In this document: piece by piece, positions 39,509 to 51,070 of the stretch
Layout: the number at the start of each line of letters is the position of its first letter
Numbering within the stretch: the stretch's first letter is position 1
NCBI GenBank assembly: GCA_018806915.1
Contig: JAGKQI010000061.1
Coordinates: 1,364,001 to 1,428,000 of the forward strand
DNA: 64,000 nucleotides
Direction of reading: 5' to 3'
Source: Phytophthora colocasiae
Lineage: Eukaryota; Oomycota; Peronosporomycetes; Peronosporales; Peronosporaceae
Notes under the pieces: generated by a model
The model's database searches: none
The model's input: only the letters and a program-made list of their open reading frames with translations
What the model was told of the DNA's origin: nothing
Made by a program: the position numbers and the translations under genes

Positions 39509-40242
39509 ATGTCGTCAAAACGCAACAGCTACAGCTTGCACTTCAAGTTGACGGTACTGCGTGAATACAAGCACAAGGTACCCGGCTGCGGCTTCAATGC
39601 TCTCGCGAAGAAACACAACATACCATCGGCTTCTATTGTGCGCGGTTGGCACAAGCAGATCGAAAAGCTTCTGGAGGTAGCCAAGAGCCGGGAAGCCGCA
39701 ACGCGGACAATCCGACGTATACCAGGGGCTGGTAACAAGGCTGAATACCAAGAACTGGAGCAGAAACTACACAGTTGGGTAGTGTCAAGAAACAACAAAG
39801 GCTTGCGAGTGAAAGACAAATATATTCAGCTAAAGGTGCTCAACATGCACACCGAGACCCGTTCTTCTACTTCATCAGCAGACAATACCAGCTTCAAGGC
39901 GTCTTCGGGGTGGCTTGACCGCTTTAAAAAGCGATACAATCTAGTGTCGCGACGACAAACAACAACGAGGCACCTTCCCGACGATGCCGCTGAAATCGCC
40001 TTTCAGTTTATCACTGAAGCACAGAATCTAATTGACGAACACAACATCCCACCCAACAATGTGATCAATATGGATCAGGTTCCACGGTATTTTGAGACGG
40101 AACCGAAATCTACCATGACGACAAAAGGATCGCCAGAAGTCCTCTTGCGTAAAGGTGGCACCAGTCACAAGCGCTTTACAGCGACATTCACAATTACGGG
40201 AGACGGACAGATTCTAAGGCCTCACCTACTGTTCTCAAAGTT
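39509..40242 (+). pseudogene. pogo-type transposase, 3' truncated by the LINE
   Basis: Start MSSKRNSYSLHFKLTVLREY is a pogo/CENP-B-like HTH. A second CENP-B-type HTH follows (LHSWVVSRNNKGLRVKDKYI ... SSGWLDRFKKRYNLVSRR), then the beginning of the DDE_1 catalytic domain (NVINMDQVPRYFETEP, first Asp in MDQ; GGTSHKRFTATFTITGDG). Shortly after LRPHLLFSKLK the sequence turns into a GAGAGA tract, which is the 3' tail of the minus-strand LINE, so the second and third acids are lost. Pogo elements target TA; no ends were identified. Confidence 0.8.
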
Positions 40243-40274
40243 AAAGAGAGAGAGAGAAAGTAGTCTATTTAACT

Positions 40275-43200
40275 TTATGCGTTATTAGCTACTTGAGATA
40301 AATACAATCTCCTCGGAAGAGCGAGTACTTGCTGCTCATGCCAGGAGGCCTTCGGGAGCGATGCGTTCCCATTTGCCCACTTGCCATCCTCAATGGCCAT
40401 TTCCGTCCAGCATTCCAAGCTGATCTGTAGCTGAAGACCTTGGATCCGCAGCTGGGGTGTTCGTTGCTCGCTTTTGGCAACCGCTAACATCTGATGCTCA
40501 CATTGGGCCCACATAGCGTCGACTTGTTGTTTCGTCGACCATACTTTTCCGTCATGGACCACTTGATTCCGGATCTGCCATAATATGGCGATCCCTATGC
40601 TGCAAAAAGCCCACCAAATTCGGTATGGTTGCTGCTCATATTCCTTCTTCCATCGGCCGTAGCGGGCTTTTAGCCGTACTTGGAATTGCTGTGATATCGG
40701 TGGTGCCGTCCTCGCCGAAATATAATCCTTATATTGCCGCAGGTGTGCTTCCGTTACTTCGTACCCCGTCCAGTGTTGCAGTACTCGAATCCACCATTCC
40801 TTCGCCCGCCGACAATCCCACAGAATGTGTGCTAACGTATTTGTGTTAGTGGTCGGCTTGTAGTCCTCGTCCAGTGGGCACTTGCTGCCAGGCAGTCTGC
40901 CTGTGTAGTACATATTCAACTGGGACGTCGCTACCCGGTACATCACCCAGACCTGGTAGCTGGTAAGTGTGTCTTGGTGATCCCACAATTCTTTTGGCTG
41001 CTGGCTCTGAAGCCCGCTTGCCCACGAGTTTGCGAGGCGTGTCTTCGCCCATTTGGTGAGAATAGCTCCCGCCGGCTTGGAAAGTCGTTTCAAGCACCAT
41101 TTCTTCACGTTCTTTTTCAAATGCTTCAGTAGATGCCGATTAGACTTGGAGCCATCAACCGTCCAAGGAAATTCGTGGAGGAGTGGATGGGCTTCAAACA
41201 CCAGTATCTTCCCTTCCATCGGAATTTCTTCGACCTTCTCGTCCCTGAAAAAATTGGTGTCATAGCTCTCCACCTTCCATGTGATTCCGTCAACTCTTTG
41301 ACGGAGTTTCAATGCGTCGAGGCCTGTCGAGGATTGTCCCGTGACGACACCACTAGGGGTCTTGGTCCATACTAGCGTGGCCAAACTCGACGGGGCCTGG
41401 CGTAACTTCAACGGGGGAGGTTGTCCGATAAAACCCCCCACGGGCACTCTGGGAGAACATAGGATGATAGCGATCGCCCATCTCTCTATTTTGGCTATCG
41501 TGTGGCCCTTTTCCCCGATCCGCTGCACCCTTAAGGAGAAGCTTGTTTCCGAGGTACGTTGAATGTGGAGATCTTGAATAGCGGACACTCTCAACTTGGC
41601 ATATTTCTTCCTGGTTAGCTCGGGTGCTGAAGCTTCTGGAATCCATGGGTTGTCTGCCCAGGAAAATGTGCCCCAGAATGTCTCTACCTCTCGTGGCATC
41701 AGCTGATGGAAGGGTATATTCTCGAGATCCACCAATATCTCGATCCGCTCCATATCCTGAGGTTGTCTCGTAGCACTGCGTGGTTCCGCCATCGTCCTAT
41801 GACTCAGCTAAGCAATGTGCCTGTGCACATACCGCGTAATTTGCTCCACCTTTGCTGGCGAAGGCGCTAAGTACTCCCCCAGTTCTTGTCTTACTCGTTG
41901 TTGAGGGTTGAATACGGCCTTCTGCGCCTTCTTCCGGGCTGGCCGTCTTGGACTCACACCTTCTCCATGCTGAATTCCGACCCAGAATCTCCAGGCCGCT
42001 TTATATTCATCATCCTGGCTGAGTAACCATAGCATCGATCCTGTGACCCGTTGCGTCTGGATCGCCACTGGGATTGCGACGAGGCCTAGACCGCCTGCTT
42101 CTCGTGGTTGGAAGATCAACAGCGGAGACATTTTGTGTCGGCTTGGGTCGTCCTTCATTTGCTTTTTCCAGATAAATTGCTTCTGGATATTGATAAGGAG
42201 CTCCAGCACTTGCGGTGGGGGAGCGAATACCTTTGCTGTGAACAGGATTGCTGGTAGTACGACCGTGTTGAAGAGGTCTACCCTATCTTGTACAGTCGTC
42301 GACGCTTCTTCTGCTGTCACCATCCGACGCTTGATGGCCCGGATGCGCTGTGCCCAATTAACCTGTTGTTGATCCACCACCCCAAGTTCATATCCTAGGT
42401 ACTTCTGAGTCCGTCCTTGCTGCAGAACCGGAATGCCGTGCCACTCCGTACCCACTACTGCTGTGTTCAGGAAAATGAAACAACTTTTTGCTGGTTGAAC
42501 ATGGAGGCCCGAAATTCTTCCAAATGCCTGGATCACTTCCAGTGCATTCGGTAATTGACTGCTGTGCTGTAGGAACAGTGAGGAGTCGTCCACAAATGCA
42601 GAGAATTTGTGTTCACGCTTCCTTGGATCCACAGGTACCGTCATTCCCGTAATGGTTGACTGCTTAGTCACCGCTATCGCCAGCACCTCGACCGCTAGGA
42701 TGAACAACAGCGGAGCTAAAGGACACCCTTGTCGTATTCCGGACCTGACTTCCATCGCTTGTGATTTCTCTCCATTTACAAGGAAGTGGGCTGTCGTGCC
42801 TAAGTGCAGTCGTTCCATTAGGGAGACAAATTCCTTCGCGAAACCAAACTGGCGAAGTACCTCCATGAGATATACCCGGTCCACTGTGTCATATGCCTTT
42901 GCAAAGTCGAGGAGCAAGATACCGGGGCTATCATCTGGAGAACCGCCCTCCTCGTGAAATCTCGTCTCGAGCATTGATACCATCATAGCTACTGACCTTC
43001 CCAGTTGTCGGCCATGTACAAACCCCTGCTGTGTATTCCCGATGAGCCGCCCGAGGAATTGTTGCAGCCGCATCGCTAAGATCTTGGCAAAGATCTTATA
43101 GCTGCTTTGGAGTAGGGAGATCGGCCTGTAGTCCATTGCATTGGGTGAGTCCCCTTTCTTCCGTAGGGGAACCACTATCGCTTTGAGAAACGAAGGAGGG

Positions 43201-44891
43201 GGTGGGTGGCCTTGCAGCAGGTCGTTGCACACTAGCCCCAGTTTGGGAGCTATTTCAGATGCGCAGTCCCGGTAAAAATCGTTGTTTAATCCATCTTCTC
43301 CAGCCGCCTTGTGTCGTTGTATCCGACTGATTGCTGCTAGTACATCCTCTTCCGAGATCGGAGACAAAAGTATGGTATTTTCCGCATCGGAAACGGTACG
43401 CTCTGAAGGGATCTGGACAAAACTTCTGACTTCGGATTCCATGGCCTCGGCGTCCACCAGGCTATGCCTCTGACCCATTAATGGTTTCCATGCTTTGGCA
43501 AAACGTTCCGGGATAGAATCGTCAGGGTGAAATAGAATATCTTCGTGCGATTCAATACGCGAGACACGTTGGTCTCGTTCCCAGATCGCCGTCCTCCGGT
43601 ACAGCCACCTGATGTCCTCTGGCGTCCTGTGCAGAATGTTGCCAAAATGACTCAGGTTTTTCTCCTTGATATCTTGTACGAAGGCATCGAGAAGTTGCTT
43701 CCTGGTTTGGGCGTTTTCTTGTAGCTGCCTCGTCAATTTTTGGGATAGAGTCTGTCGCCGTTGCGCGTCTCTGGTAGAAATTGTTTGGATAGCTATTTTG
43801 CACTGACTCAGCCACTCATCCCAGTCTCCTCCTCTGGGAGTATCTGCCGAGGTTGACTCAGAGCGGATCTCTGCTGGGTTCTCTTGGTCAATTGCTGCCA
43901 CTTCCTCCCGGAGTTCCTCGGCCAGTCTATCATTATGTCGACCTCCAAACGGATAGTTGGCGGGGCGGGAATGCTGCCGTCTTGGCCGAGAAGCAGGGTC
44001 CCTTAAATGAAGACTGACGGTATTATGGTCCGACGGTACCGGTGGCAATTGCACATCTAACCATTGAACCCACTGACTTCTACTCCTTGCCACGTAAAAC
44101 CGATCGATCCGACTAGCATGTTCCTTGGTCCAATACGTGAAATGTTCGGTAGGTTCCAAACGAAGATCCGTCAGCGCTGAGCCCAGGAGCATTCTCGCGT
44201 CTGTCAACTCGCTTGTCTTCACTAACCTCGAGAGTGGTGCACTTTCTGAACGATCAGGGCGGTGTCCTCCTAGTCGGTCTAGCACTGGAACTTCCACGCA
44301 GTTGAAATCGCCTCCCATTATAACGCTCTCCGTTCGAGTCAACCGCCATTGCCCCAATTTGTCGAAGAAGGCGTCCCTGTCAGGTTTGCTCGTCGCTGGA
44401 GCGTAAATATTTAGCACATGCATCTGCGAAAGCACTACTCCGAGCGACCGCGGCGTCCAAAGATGGATATTCCACGGCTCCACTTCATGGAGGTACTCCG
44501 GAAAGATTAGTATCCCGACACCACCTTGGTCCACCGGTCCTGTACTCCAGTAGGACATCGGCTGGTTCTCGTTCGACCGCCCCCAAAGTCGTTTCCACTG
44601 GTCGTCGATGGCTGTGACTTCCGTGTTCGTTTTGACATGGGTCTCCTGGACCAGGATCAGCGCTGGTCTGAGAGCCTTGGGTATCGAACGCCATGCCGCC
44701 AGCCACTGCCGACGATCCTTCTGTTTGAAGCCCCGGACATTTTGCGTCATAATTCGTAGATCCGTCGGTCGTAGCCCGGGTTCTGAGTCCTTTTCTTTAT
44801 CTGTATGATACATCGAGGTTTCTAATAGCTTGTTTGCCCCGTATATATCATAACCCGGTGGTACCTCGCTGAAGGTGCCTCCGGTGGGCAA
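40275..44891 (-). pseudogene. LINE ORF2: endonuclease and reverse transcriptase, one in-frame TAG
   Basis: An APE-type endonuclease (IMTQNVRGFKQKDRRQW, LVQETHVK, GGVGILIFPEYL, VIMGGDFNCV, RIDRFYVARS, PSDHNTVSLHL) is followed by a non-LTR reverse transcriptase (DYRPISLLQSSYKIFAKILA, NTQQGFVHGR, LLLDFAKAYDTV, GIRQGCPLAPLLF, FSAFVDDSSLF with the catalytic DD). The frame reaches HRHIA, meets a single TAG (41810-41808), and continues in the same frame for 505 more residues with a zf-RVT-like knuckle (CPLDEDYKPTTNTNTLAHILWDC). The first good ATG is at 44813 (MYHTDKEKD). Without the TAG it would be one ~1.5-kb-codon protein. Confidence 0.88.
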
Positions 44892-44904
44892 CTGTGAGTT
44901 GCCC

Positions 44905-45657
44905 TTAGTACTGTGTGGCTAAGGCGCCATCTTCCCCATCGTTAGGGTCGAAGTCATCCCCAGCCGTACTGCTGTCGGCCACCGCCTTGTCCATAAAACT
45001 AGCCACCTTCGTCCACTGAAGAACTACCGTGTCGACTCCCTCTTCGTGTTCGAAATTTGCGCAAAACCGAGGTTTAGTCCGGTAGGCTTCTAGATACCTC
45101 AACAGCAATTCCACTATCGAATCGTTCGGGTGAGCGTACCCGCCAAGCATCGCTGCTATCTTTTCTGCATACAAAAAGGCACAGAGGAGGTAGGCGCCTA
45201 ATGCGCTGGCACGATGAGGGGAGCATAACCGCATGACTGGATCATGGCCATACTTTTCCTGGCGTAATGCCATCCATTCCTGAGAACTGTTGATCAGCAC
45301 ACTCTGTTTGCTTCTTTCCGCCACGCTATCCACGCGTCGTTCCCATTCCTTCAGTCTGTTGCTCCGCTCCGGGTTAGCCTGATTCTGGATACCATTTTGC
45401 ACCGCTGCCCTCCAGCACTGGTGCCTCCAAGCCGATGTCAAAAGAATAATGGTCCGGGGCCCCATGCCGAGCACAATCAGATGCGCATGACTGAAGCTTC
45501 GGAGTAAATGTTGAACTCGGTTGGGTTCCTTGGTGACCGCGTTTTCCCACACTGCTGTCGGGGCCGCTACTGCTGGGTACGCGATCCCAGTGTGTTGTAC
45601 CCAGTCATGTTCTTGAGCGTCCCACACATCAAAAATTACATTTCTGCGGCGTATCAT
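44905..45657 (-). CDS. LINE-internal frame of unknown function
   Basis: 250 aa between ORF1 and ORF2. It overlaps the end of the ORF1 frame by 29 nt in another frame (ATG at 45657, ORF1 stop at 45631-45629) and ends 14 nt before the ORF2 frame. The sequence (WDAQEHDWVQHTGIAYPAV, LYAEKIAAMLGGYAHPNDSI, acidic end) matches no domain I know. It may be the C-terminal part of ORF1 displaced by a frameshift, or a separately translated overlapping ORF. Confidence 0.5.
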   Translation of the reverse strand: MIRRRNVIFDVWDAQEHDWVQHTGIAYPAVAAPTAVWENAVTKEPNRVQHLLRSFSHAHLIVLGMGPRTIILLTSAWRHQCWRAAVQNGIQNQANPERSNRLKEWERRVDSVAERSKQSVLINSSQEWMALRQEKYGHDPVMRLCSPHRASALGAYLLCAFLYAEKIAAMLGGYAHPNDSIVELLLRYLEAYRTKPRFCANFEHEEGVDTVVLQWTKVASFMDKAVADSSTAGDDFDPNDGEDGALATQY

Positions 45658-48600
45658 CGGCCTTCTTAGGCTTTGGACTCGCTACTTCATCGAATTGAGC
45701 TTGTAGATTTCTGATAGGATCATCCTCGCTGCCCTGACTGTCCGTTTCGCTTGAGTCTTGTAGAATATTGCGAGATCCCACCCGAAATGCTTTGGTGGGA
45801 CCGCGCAGCTCTGCAGGGACTTTCGAAACTCTCCCCTTGGGAGTTGTTCTTGGTGACAGCTCTGACTCTTCGGAGCTCGGAGTCTGGGATGGTACGTAGT
45901 CCGAGTCTGATGTTCGCGGTTGAGTCGACGTTGAACTATCAAGTTCGTCCTGGCAGGCTTGGGCTGCCAGTTCCGACCTGATTGTCTCTTGCCATTGGCG
46001 GACCACTGGCTCCGGAATTTGATATTGGGCCATGAGGGCCTGCCGCTGACCTGTATCGTTTACGTCCGCTGCCAAGAGTTGATGTTGCTCGTGAAGGGAC
46101 AACCTGGATACCGTCTCTACGAGGAAGTGCAAGAGCTCTCGCGTTCGCTCGTCCGGCACCTGGAGGATCTGGATAATCTCCCTTTTGAGCTCGTGGTGGA
46201 TCGTGGGACCATCCAATCGCCTTTTCAGGTCGTCCAAGTCACCATCCCAGTACTCAGGATCCCATGGTGACTGAGAGCCATACATAGTTCTCTGACTCTG
46301 CCCAGGTTCGCGGCCGCTGTGCTCGGTTTGTGTTTCCGAAATCGTTAAATCCCTTTGTTGCCTCGCGCTAGAGCTCGGTGAACTCATTACTACATCCCCT
46401 TCTCCCTCTGGATGATCGAGTGAGCCGTCCGCTGGGCCCGATACCATCGGTTTGTCGTCAGTAAAGTCTTCATTATCATACTCTGACATGTCTACATCAC
46501 TCGAATCCTCTTCCTCTGGTTCTGCCCTCCTCTTCCTCCTCTTCCCGTGCACAAATGCCGTGAAGTGAGAGTTTTCGTACAGTAGGATGATCGGCCACTT
46601 CGCTGTCTTCGAGTCCGGGTCTTGTTTCAATTCAATGACCTCCTTAACACATTCGGCCAAACTCAACCGATATTCTGCGCACGTCTCGAAATCCTTTTTC
46701 CCCTCTTTCATCGTTGCAGGAACTAAGTGTTGGACCCCTACATACGAGGATTCCTCGCTCGGGCTGATGATATAGATTTGTCTCTGGAGGAGTGTTCCGA
46801 ACGTTGAAAGTGTGTCATTTCCCCCCCAGAATGCCATTGACAGGAAAGCCTCCACCTCTGAGGGACTAGTACAGTACTCCTTGAGATACCGCCGAAATTC
46901 CGACTCCGAAACTTGGGGAGACATTTTCTCGTATCCTCGTCCGAGGTTCACCAAGGTAGATTTTCGGAGACCGGGTGGAAACTTTAGATGGAAGTCCATC
47001 TGTGCTCGAGCTAGGCATCCTTTCTTGATAGCCGTGGTGGCTTGCGCCAATTCCGGATGGATTCCGCTAAAACTATCATTGGCCAAGGCCTGTACTACGG
47101 CGTAGGCTTGGCAGTTCCCGGTCGCTGGAGTGACAACTTTGTGAATTCCCATCATCGCCGCGGCTTGCTCGATCGAGAAAGCGGCAGATGGTGAGATTTC
47201 CATGTCAGCAGATACTTCAGCTGGGATCAGTTCTCCTTTCTTCGCCTTGACCGTTTCCAGTAATACGTTCAATTCCGTTTTCGCGTCCACCTCCTGCACA
47301 AGTAACTCGATTGTCTGTATTTCCTGGTGCTTGGCTCCCTTTTTCACCTTGTCCGGCTCCGTTCGGGAGTGCTTGGTGACGCTCACCTCTTGCCGCTGGG
47401 CCTGCTCGGGAATTGGGGGCTTCGTACTCTTCAAGCTGCCTGGTACACCTACAGGTTTGGTCCGAGCTGTGAGCTTTGACTTCGCGGTCTCCTGCGGTTT
47501 GTTGCCAGCTCCGATACCTGCAGACCCCTTTTTGTTACCTGTAGTCCTCCTCTTAGTGACTCCTCCGTCAAACCATCCGTCTTGGTTTTCCTTTGGGGTT
47601 GTCCCCGCATCTAGTCCACTTTGCTGGCCCGGTGAGCTATCCACCTGGTCCGTGGACGCTCTTTCGCGCTTTTGTAGCATCTCCTGCACGTATTGGTGTC
47701 GGTTTGCCTTAATGGTCTCCATCATTTCCGTCCAGCTGGTGAAAGTGGGCGGGGGGACTTGAAGAGCTGCCACTCCTCCTTTCGTTGCTACTATGCTGCC
47801 TGGGCCCCTCAGGGCCGGCATTGGCATGTTGCACTTCCTTATTGGGTGGCCTAAACCACCACACCGCAGACACTGTGTCTGCCCTTGCATACTTGGGTGT
47901 TCCACGATGATGACCGAGGTGAACCAAACGATCCTTACGATACTTTGAAGGGCTGCCGGACATCCTTCAGTTGTGAAAGTTAATTCCCACGCAGTTGATG
48001 TGCTGGATTGGGGGCCTCCTTGGTCCAAATCTTCGAGGGTAAATGGTTCCTGAAGTTCTTGCTTCAGGAAAGCCAGCAGCCTAGGCTGATCCATCCCTCT
48101 GGTTACATTACGCAATACAACCGTATAGTCCGTCGTTTGTTGGATCAACTCGCCATTAGCATCGAACTGCCTGCTCCAAGTGTCTCCTTCCGACTCGCCT
48201 TCGGGCGATGAGTGGATATTCACTAAGGCGTGGTTGCCCTTGTGAAATGGGACCTCTAGATCTTGGAACTGCCGGGCCATTTCCCTAGTGAAGAAATGGA
48301 ATGAGATAGCATGGGTCACTGCATTGTAGCTGATGGTCTTGACTGCTGCCAACATCTTCCACAGCTGTTCTGAGCCGGCTCGTCTAGCTATGGCAGCCGT
48401 GGATATACTCTCCTGTAGACTCCTGGTGCTTTGAAACGCTTCCTTGACTGGCCATTCGCCCCGCAGCTCCATCACTAGGCACCCTTCCACTTGAGCTCGG
48501 ATCGTCAAAATCAATTTCAAGCGGTCATCGTTCGTCATGATCCGATTTAAGAATTGCGGTAGCCTCGACACACAATAGTCCCATCCACTAGCCCTTTCAG

Positions 48601-49472
48601 CACCGTCCATTCGTCTTGAGTTGCTTCTCGGAACGGTGTGTTCCGATGTTTTCCGTACGTTTGCTCGCAGAGTTTTCGCAACCGCTCCGTGTCCTCCTTG
48701 GAGTGCATTGCCTGGTTGAACATAAAGGTCTTTTGTCGGGCTCTTGGCTTGATAGTGTCCTCAGCTTCTCCAGGCTGGAGTCCAGCCACCCTCTGCGTCC
48801 ATTGCGTTAAGATGGGAGCCTCCGCCACGGCTTCCTTGATTGTACATTGGCCCACGTACTTGTTGAGAACATTCTCCAAGGATTGATTGGAATGAATATT
48901 ACTTGGCAGGCGCGAAGGGCTTGATCCTTCCATTCAGCCCAACCCACACCTTGGCGGACTACTAAGACTTCGAACAGGTCGATCAGACGTTCTTTTTCCG
49001 CTCTCGTGAGGTTAGGCAACCGCTTTGCCGCCGCCGATAACCCCTTCTTCCTCATACTTCGTACGAATACCTCCTCAAACAATTGTTGGGTTAAGTCCAT
49101 CCATGACTGCATGCGCGGTTTCGTCTTCGTCGCCTCTTGCAGCAAGTGTTTTAAGGCCCCTGCGAGTTGATCCGCTGTGAGTGGAGCGGTCTCCTCCACT
49201 GGCTGCTCTTGATAGTTTGCGGCGGTCGCTGAAGAGATCACTGTCTCCTCCCCTCTCCCCACTTCTCGTTTTCCTCCGGGTTCCGTTTCCTGCTCATCTT
49301 GCGTTTCTGGTACTGCTGCAGATAATCTCTTTAGCGTGCCTGTAAGTAAGATGTAATCACTCCACATTCCACTAGCGTTGACGTCCACCATTACACCTGG
49401 GGGGCACGACAGCTTGTTCTTTAACTTCGAGAGCACTTTCGATTTTGCGACAAGAGCCCCAGCAGCAAGCAC
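45629..49472 (-). pseudogene. LINE ORF1-like protein with CCHC knuckle and OTU-like protease domain, two frameshifts
   Basis: Three successive frames (49472-48807, 48933-48547, 48610-45629) read as one collinear protein, with breaks near 48905-48935 and 48550-48610. The main frame (993 aa) contains an RRM/esterase-free N-terminal region, a CCHC knuckle (QCLRCGGLGHPIRKC), a basic Pro/Lys-rich linker, then a cysteine-protease-like domain: VTPATGNCQAYAVVQAL with Cys500 and WPIILLYENSHFTAFV with His682, resembling OTU deubiquitinase motifs. The usual Asp of the DGNC box is replaced. An acidic Ser-rich tail follows. OTU domains are known in some non-LTR elements (for example Dualen/RandI), so this assignment is plausible but unproven. 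Confidence 0.65.
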
Positions 49473-49500
49473 GAGCTGTTTTGGGATCGGGAGTGGACCA

Positions 49501-49690
49501 AGTGCCGAGACATCTGTGGTATACTAAAACCAAGACATTGCACCATGGAGCCGAGAGGCCGAGATCCAGGGGGAGGTTCTCTTCCTCCCGGTGGAGGACT
49601 GATGCCGAGTCACTCCCCAGTAACTGGGGAGGACGACAGTGACAAGGCCGTAAACGGAAGGGAAATCACGGCCGGAACGAGGGGGCCTGC
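49501..49690. other. short junction region
   Basis: Between the LINE 5' side and the coiled-coil frames. A plus-strand mini-frame (MEPRGRDPGGGSLPPGGGL from 49545) is Gly/Pro-rich and unassigned. Confidence 0.3.
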
Positions 49691-50297
49691 TCAAGACGAA
49701 ATATGGTGAATCTGCATACGCAATCCATCGAGATCAGAGGCTTCCTCCGCGAGATCAGCGATCTCGCGCTCCAGACGCGCAATCTCGCCCTGCTGGTCTG
49801 CCCGGAACCGCTCCATGGCGTCGACATGCGCCCGAAGTTCCATGGCTTCACGACTTAGTTGATCACGTTCGCGCACCAGGCGATCCCACCCTGGACTGCC
49901 CGGCATCGGCCCAGCCTCATCGGAGTATCGTAGCCCGAAGAGCGTCGTCGGATCCAGCGCCAGAATCCTCCGCGTCATCGTCATGCTCTGGATCGGGTTT
50001 ACGTTTGGACCGATCCGAGCCACCCTTCTTCGGGGAAGGTGCTTCCACGGTCACTTGCGAGGTGGCCTGGGTGCGATCTGCTTCCTCCGCATCCGGCCCA
50101 GTCGGGATCGCGGGTTCAGGACCCAGATCGAAGGGGTCTGGGCTTTCCTCGTGCTTTTCTTCGAGCTCGGTTGCCTGGGCCTGGCCACCGGGTTGGTCTC
50201 CAGCGGGAACATCAGGTGGGGCCGCGTCGTGATCGGCCGGGGGAGGCTCCGTCCGCGAGGTCTTGTGCGGGGGCGATGTAGCAGGAGATGGGGGCAT
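49691..50297 (-). pseudogene. coiled-coil, Gag-like frames (minus strand)
   Basis: Two overlapping minus frames (50297-49917: MPPSPATSPPHKTSRTEPPP..., Pro/Asp-rich; 50023-49691: ...GWDRLVRERDQLSREAMELRAHV..., coiled coil) look like one frameshifted protein with a disordered N-terminus and a coiled coil. Probably the Gag-like start of a retroelement. No other domain. Confidence 0.4.
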
Positions 50298-51070
50298 CGG
50301 AACGCGACATGTTCGCGCGGCGTCTCAACTCTGCCCAGGCAGACCTAGATCGAGCTACAGAGGACAGGGATCGTCTGACCGAAGAGGTGGAACAAGCCAC
50401 CAACGAGATCCAGGATCTCCAGGCGGAAGCCCGGATCCATGCTTGCGATCTGGCTGAGGCGAAGCAAAACTCCATCACTGCCAAGGCCAGCTACAACCGG
50501 ATCTCGGCTGATCTTGCACATCTCCAACTGGATTCCAGCCCCACGCCTTCGACAGGGGCTCCCACCCGATTGGCCCTGGCTGAGCGAGATCGAGCCTTGG
50601 CGGACTCCGCCCGAGCGATCGCTTCCCTGACCAGTATCGCTGGTGAACGTGACCTAGCCACCGATCAACTCGCCCACGCTAACTCCGAACTGAACCGAGT
50701 CACTTCGGAGCGGGATCGCCTACTCGTGGAACGAGACCAAGCGTTCGCAGATCGTGACAGAGCACAGGCGGATCTCAGCGCCGAGCGACAACGATCCACT
50801 CGTCTAGGTGCGCATATAGTCTAGATCCCCCTCCACCTGACCATGATCACTCATATTCTGTTTGTCGTAGAGGATGATCTGATCGGTACCCATGCCGAAG
50901 TGCAGGAGTTAGAAGCGAGTCTTCAGGCATTGCAGGAGAACTACGATCAGGCAGAAGGTGACGTAATGGCGACCACCAACGTCCTGACCGAAATGGTGTC
51001 TCGGCTCCGCGCTGCTCAAGATGAACGGGGGGGTCAAACGTGCTCTCAGTCCCGTGTCCGAACATGCTGA
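50288..51070 (+). pseudogene. coiled-coil, Gag-like frames (plus strand)
   Basis: Frame 50288-50824 (MGASERDMFARRLNSAQADL) is almost entirely heptads rich in ERD repeats (DRDRLTEEVEQATNEIQDLQ, SERDRLLVERDQAFADRDRA) and stops at TAG. A further coil continues in 50843-51070 (VQELEASLQALQENYDQAEG). It runs into the DIRS reverse transcriptase at about 51,055. It starts head-to-head with the minus-strand coil at 50288-50297. Retroelement Gag-like remnant. Confidence 0.4.

Larger units (their letters stand above)
40243..49500 (-). mobile_element. LINE (APE-type non-LTR retrotransposon), minus strand, about 9 kb
   Basis: On the minus strand: ORF1-like region with CCHC knuckle and OTU-like domain (49472-45629), a 250-aa frame (45657-44905), then APE endonuclease plus reverse transcriptase (44891-41808) and a C-terminal region with an HCW-type knuckle (41792-40275). 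The 3' end is marked by a (CT)n tail (GAGAGA on plus) at about 40245-40262 that abuts the truncated pogo gene. Long frames with only a few lesions suggest a young copy. The 5' end is placed only approximately. Confidence 0.8.
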
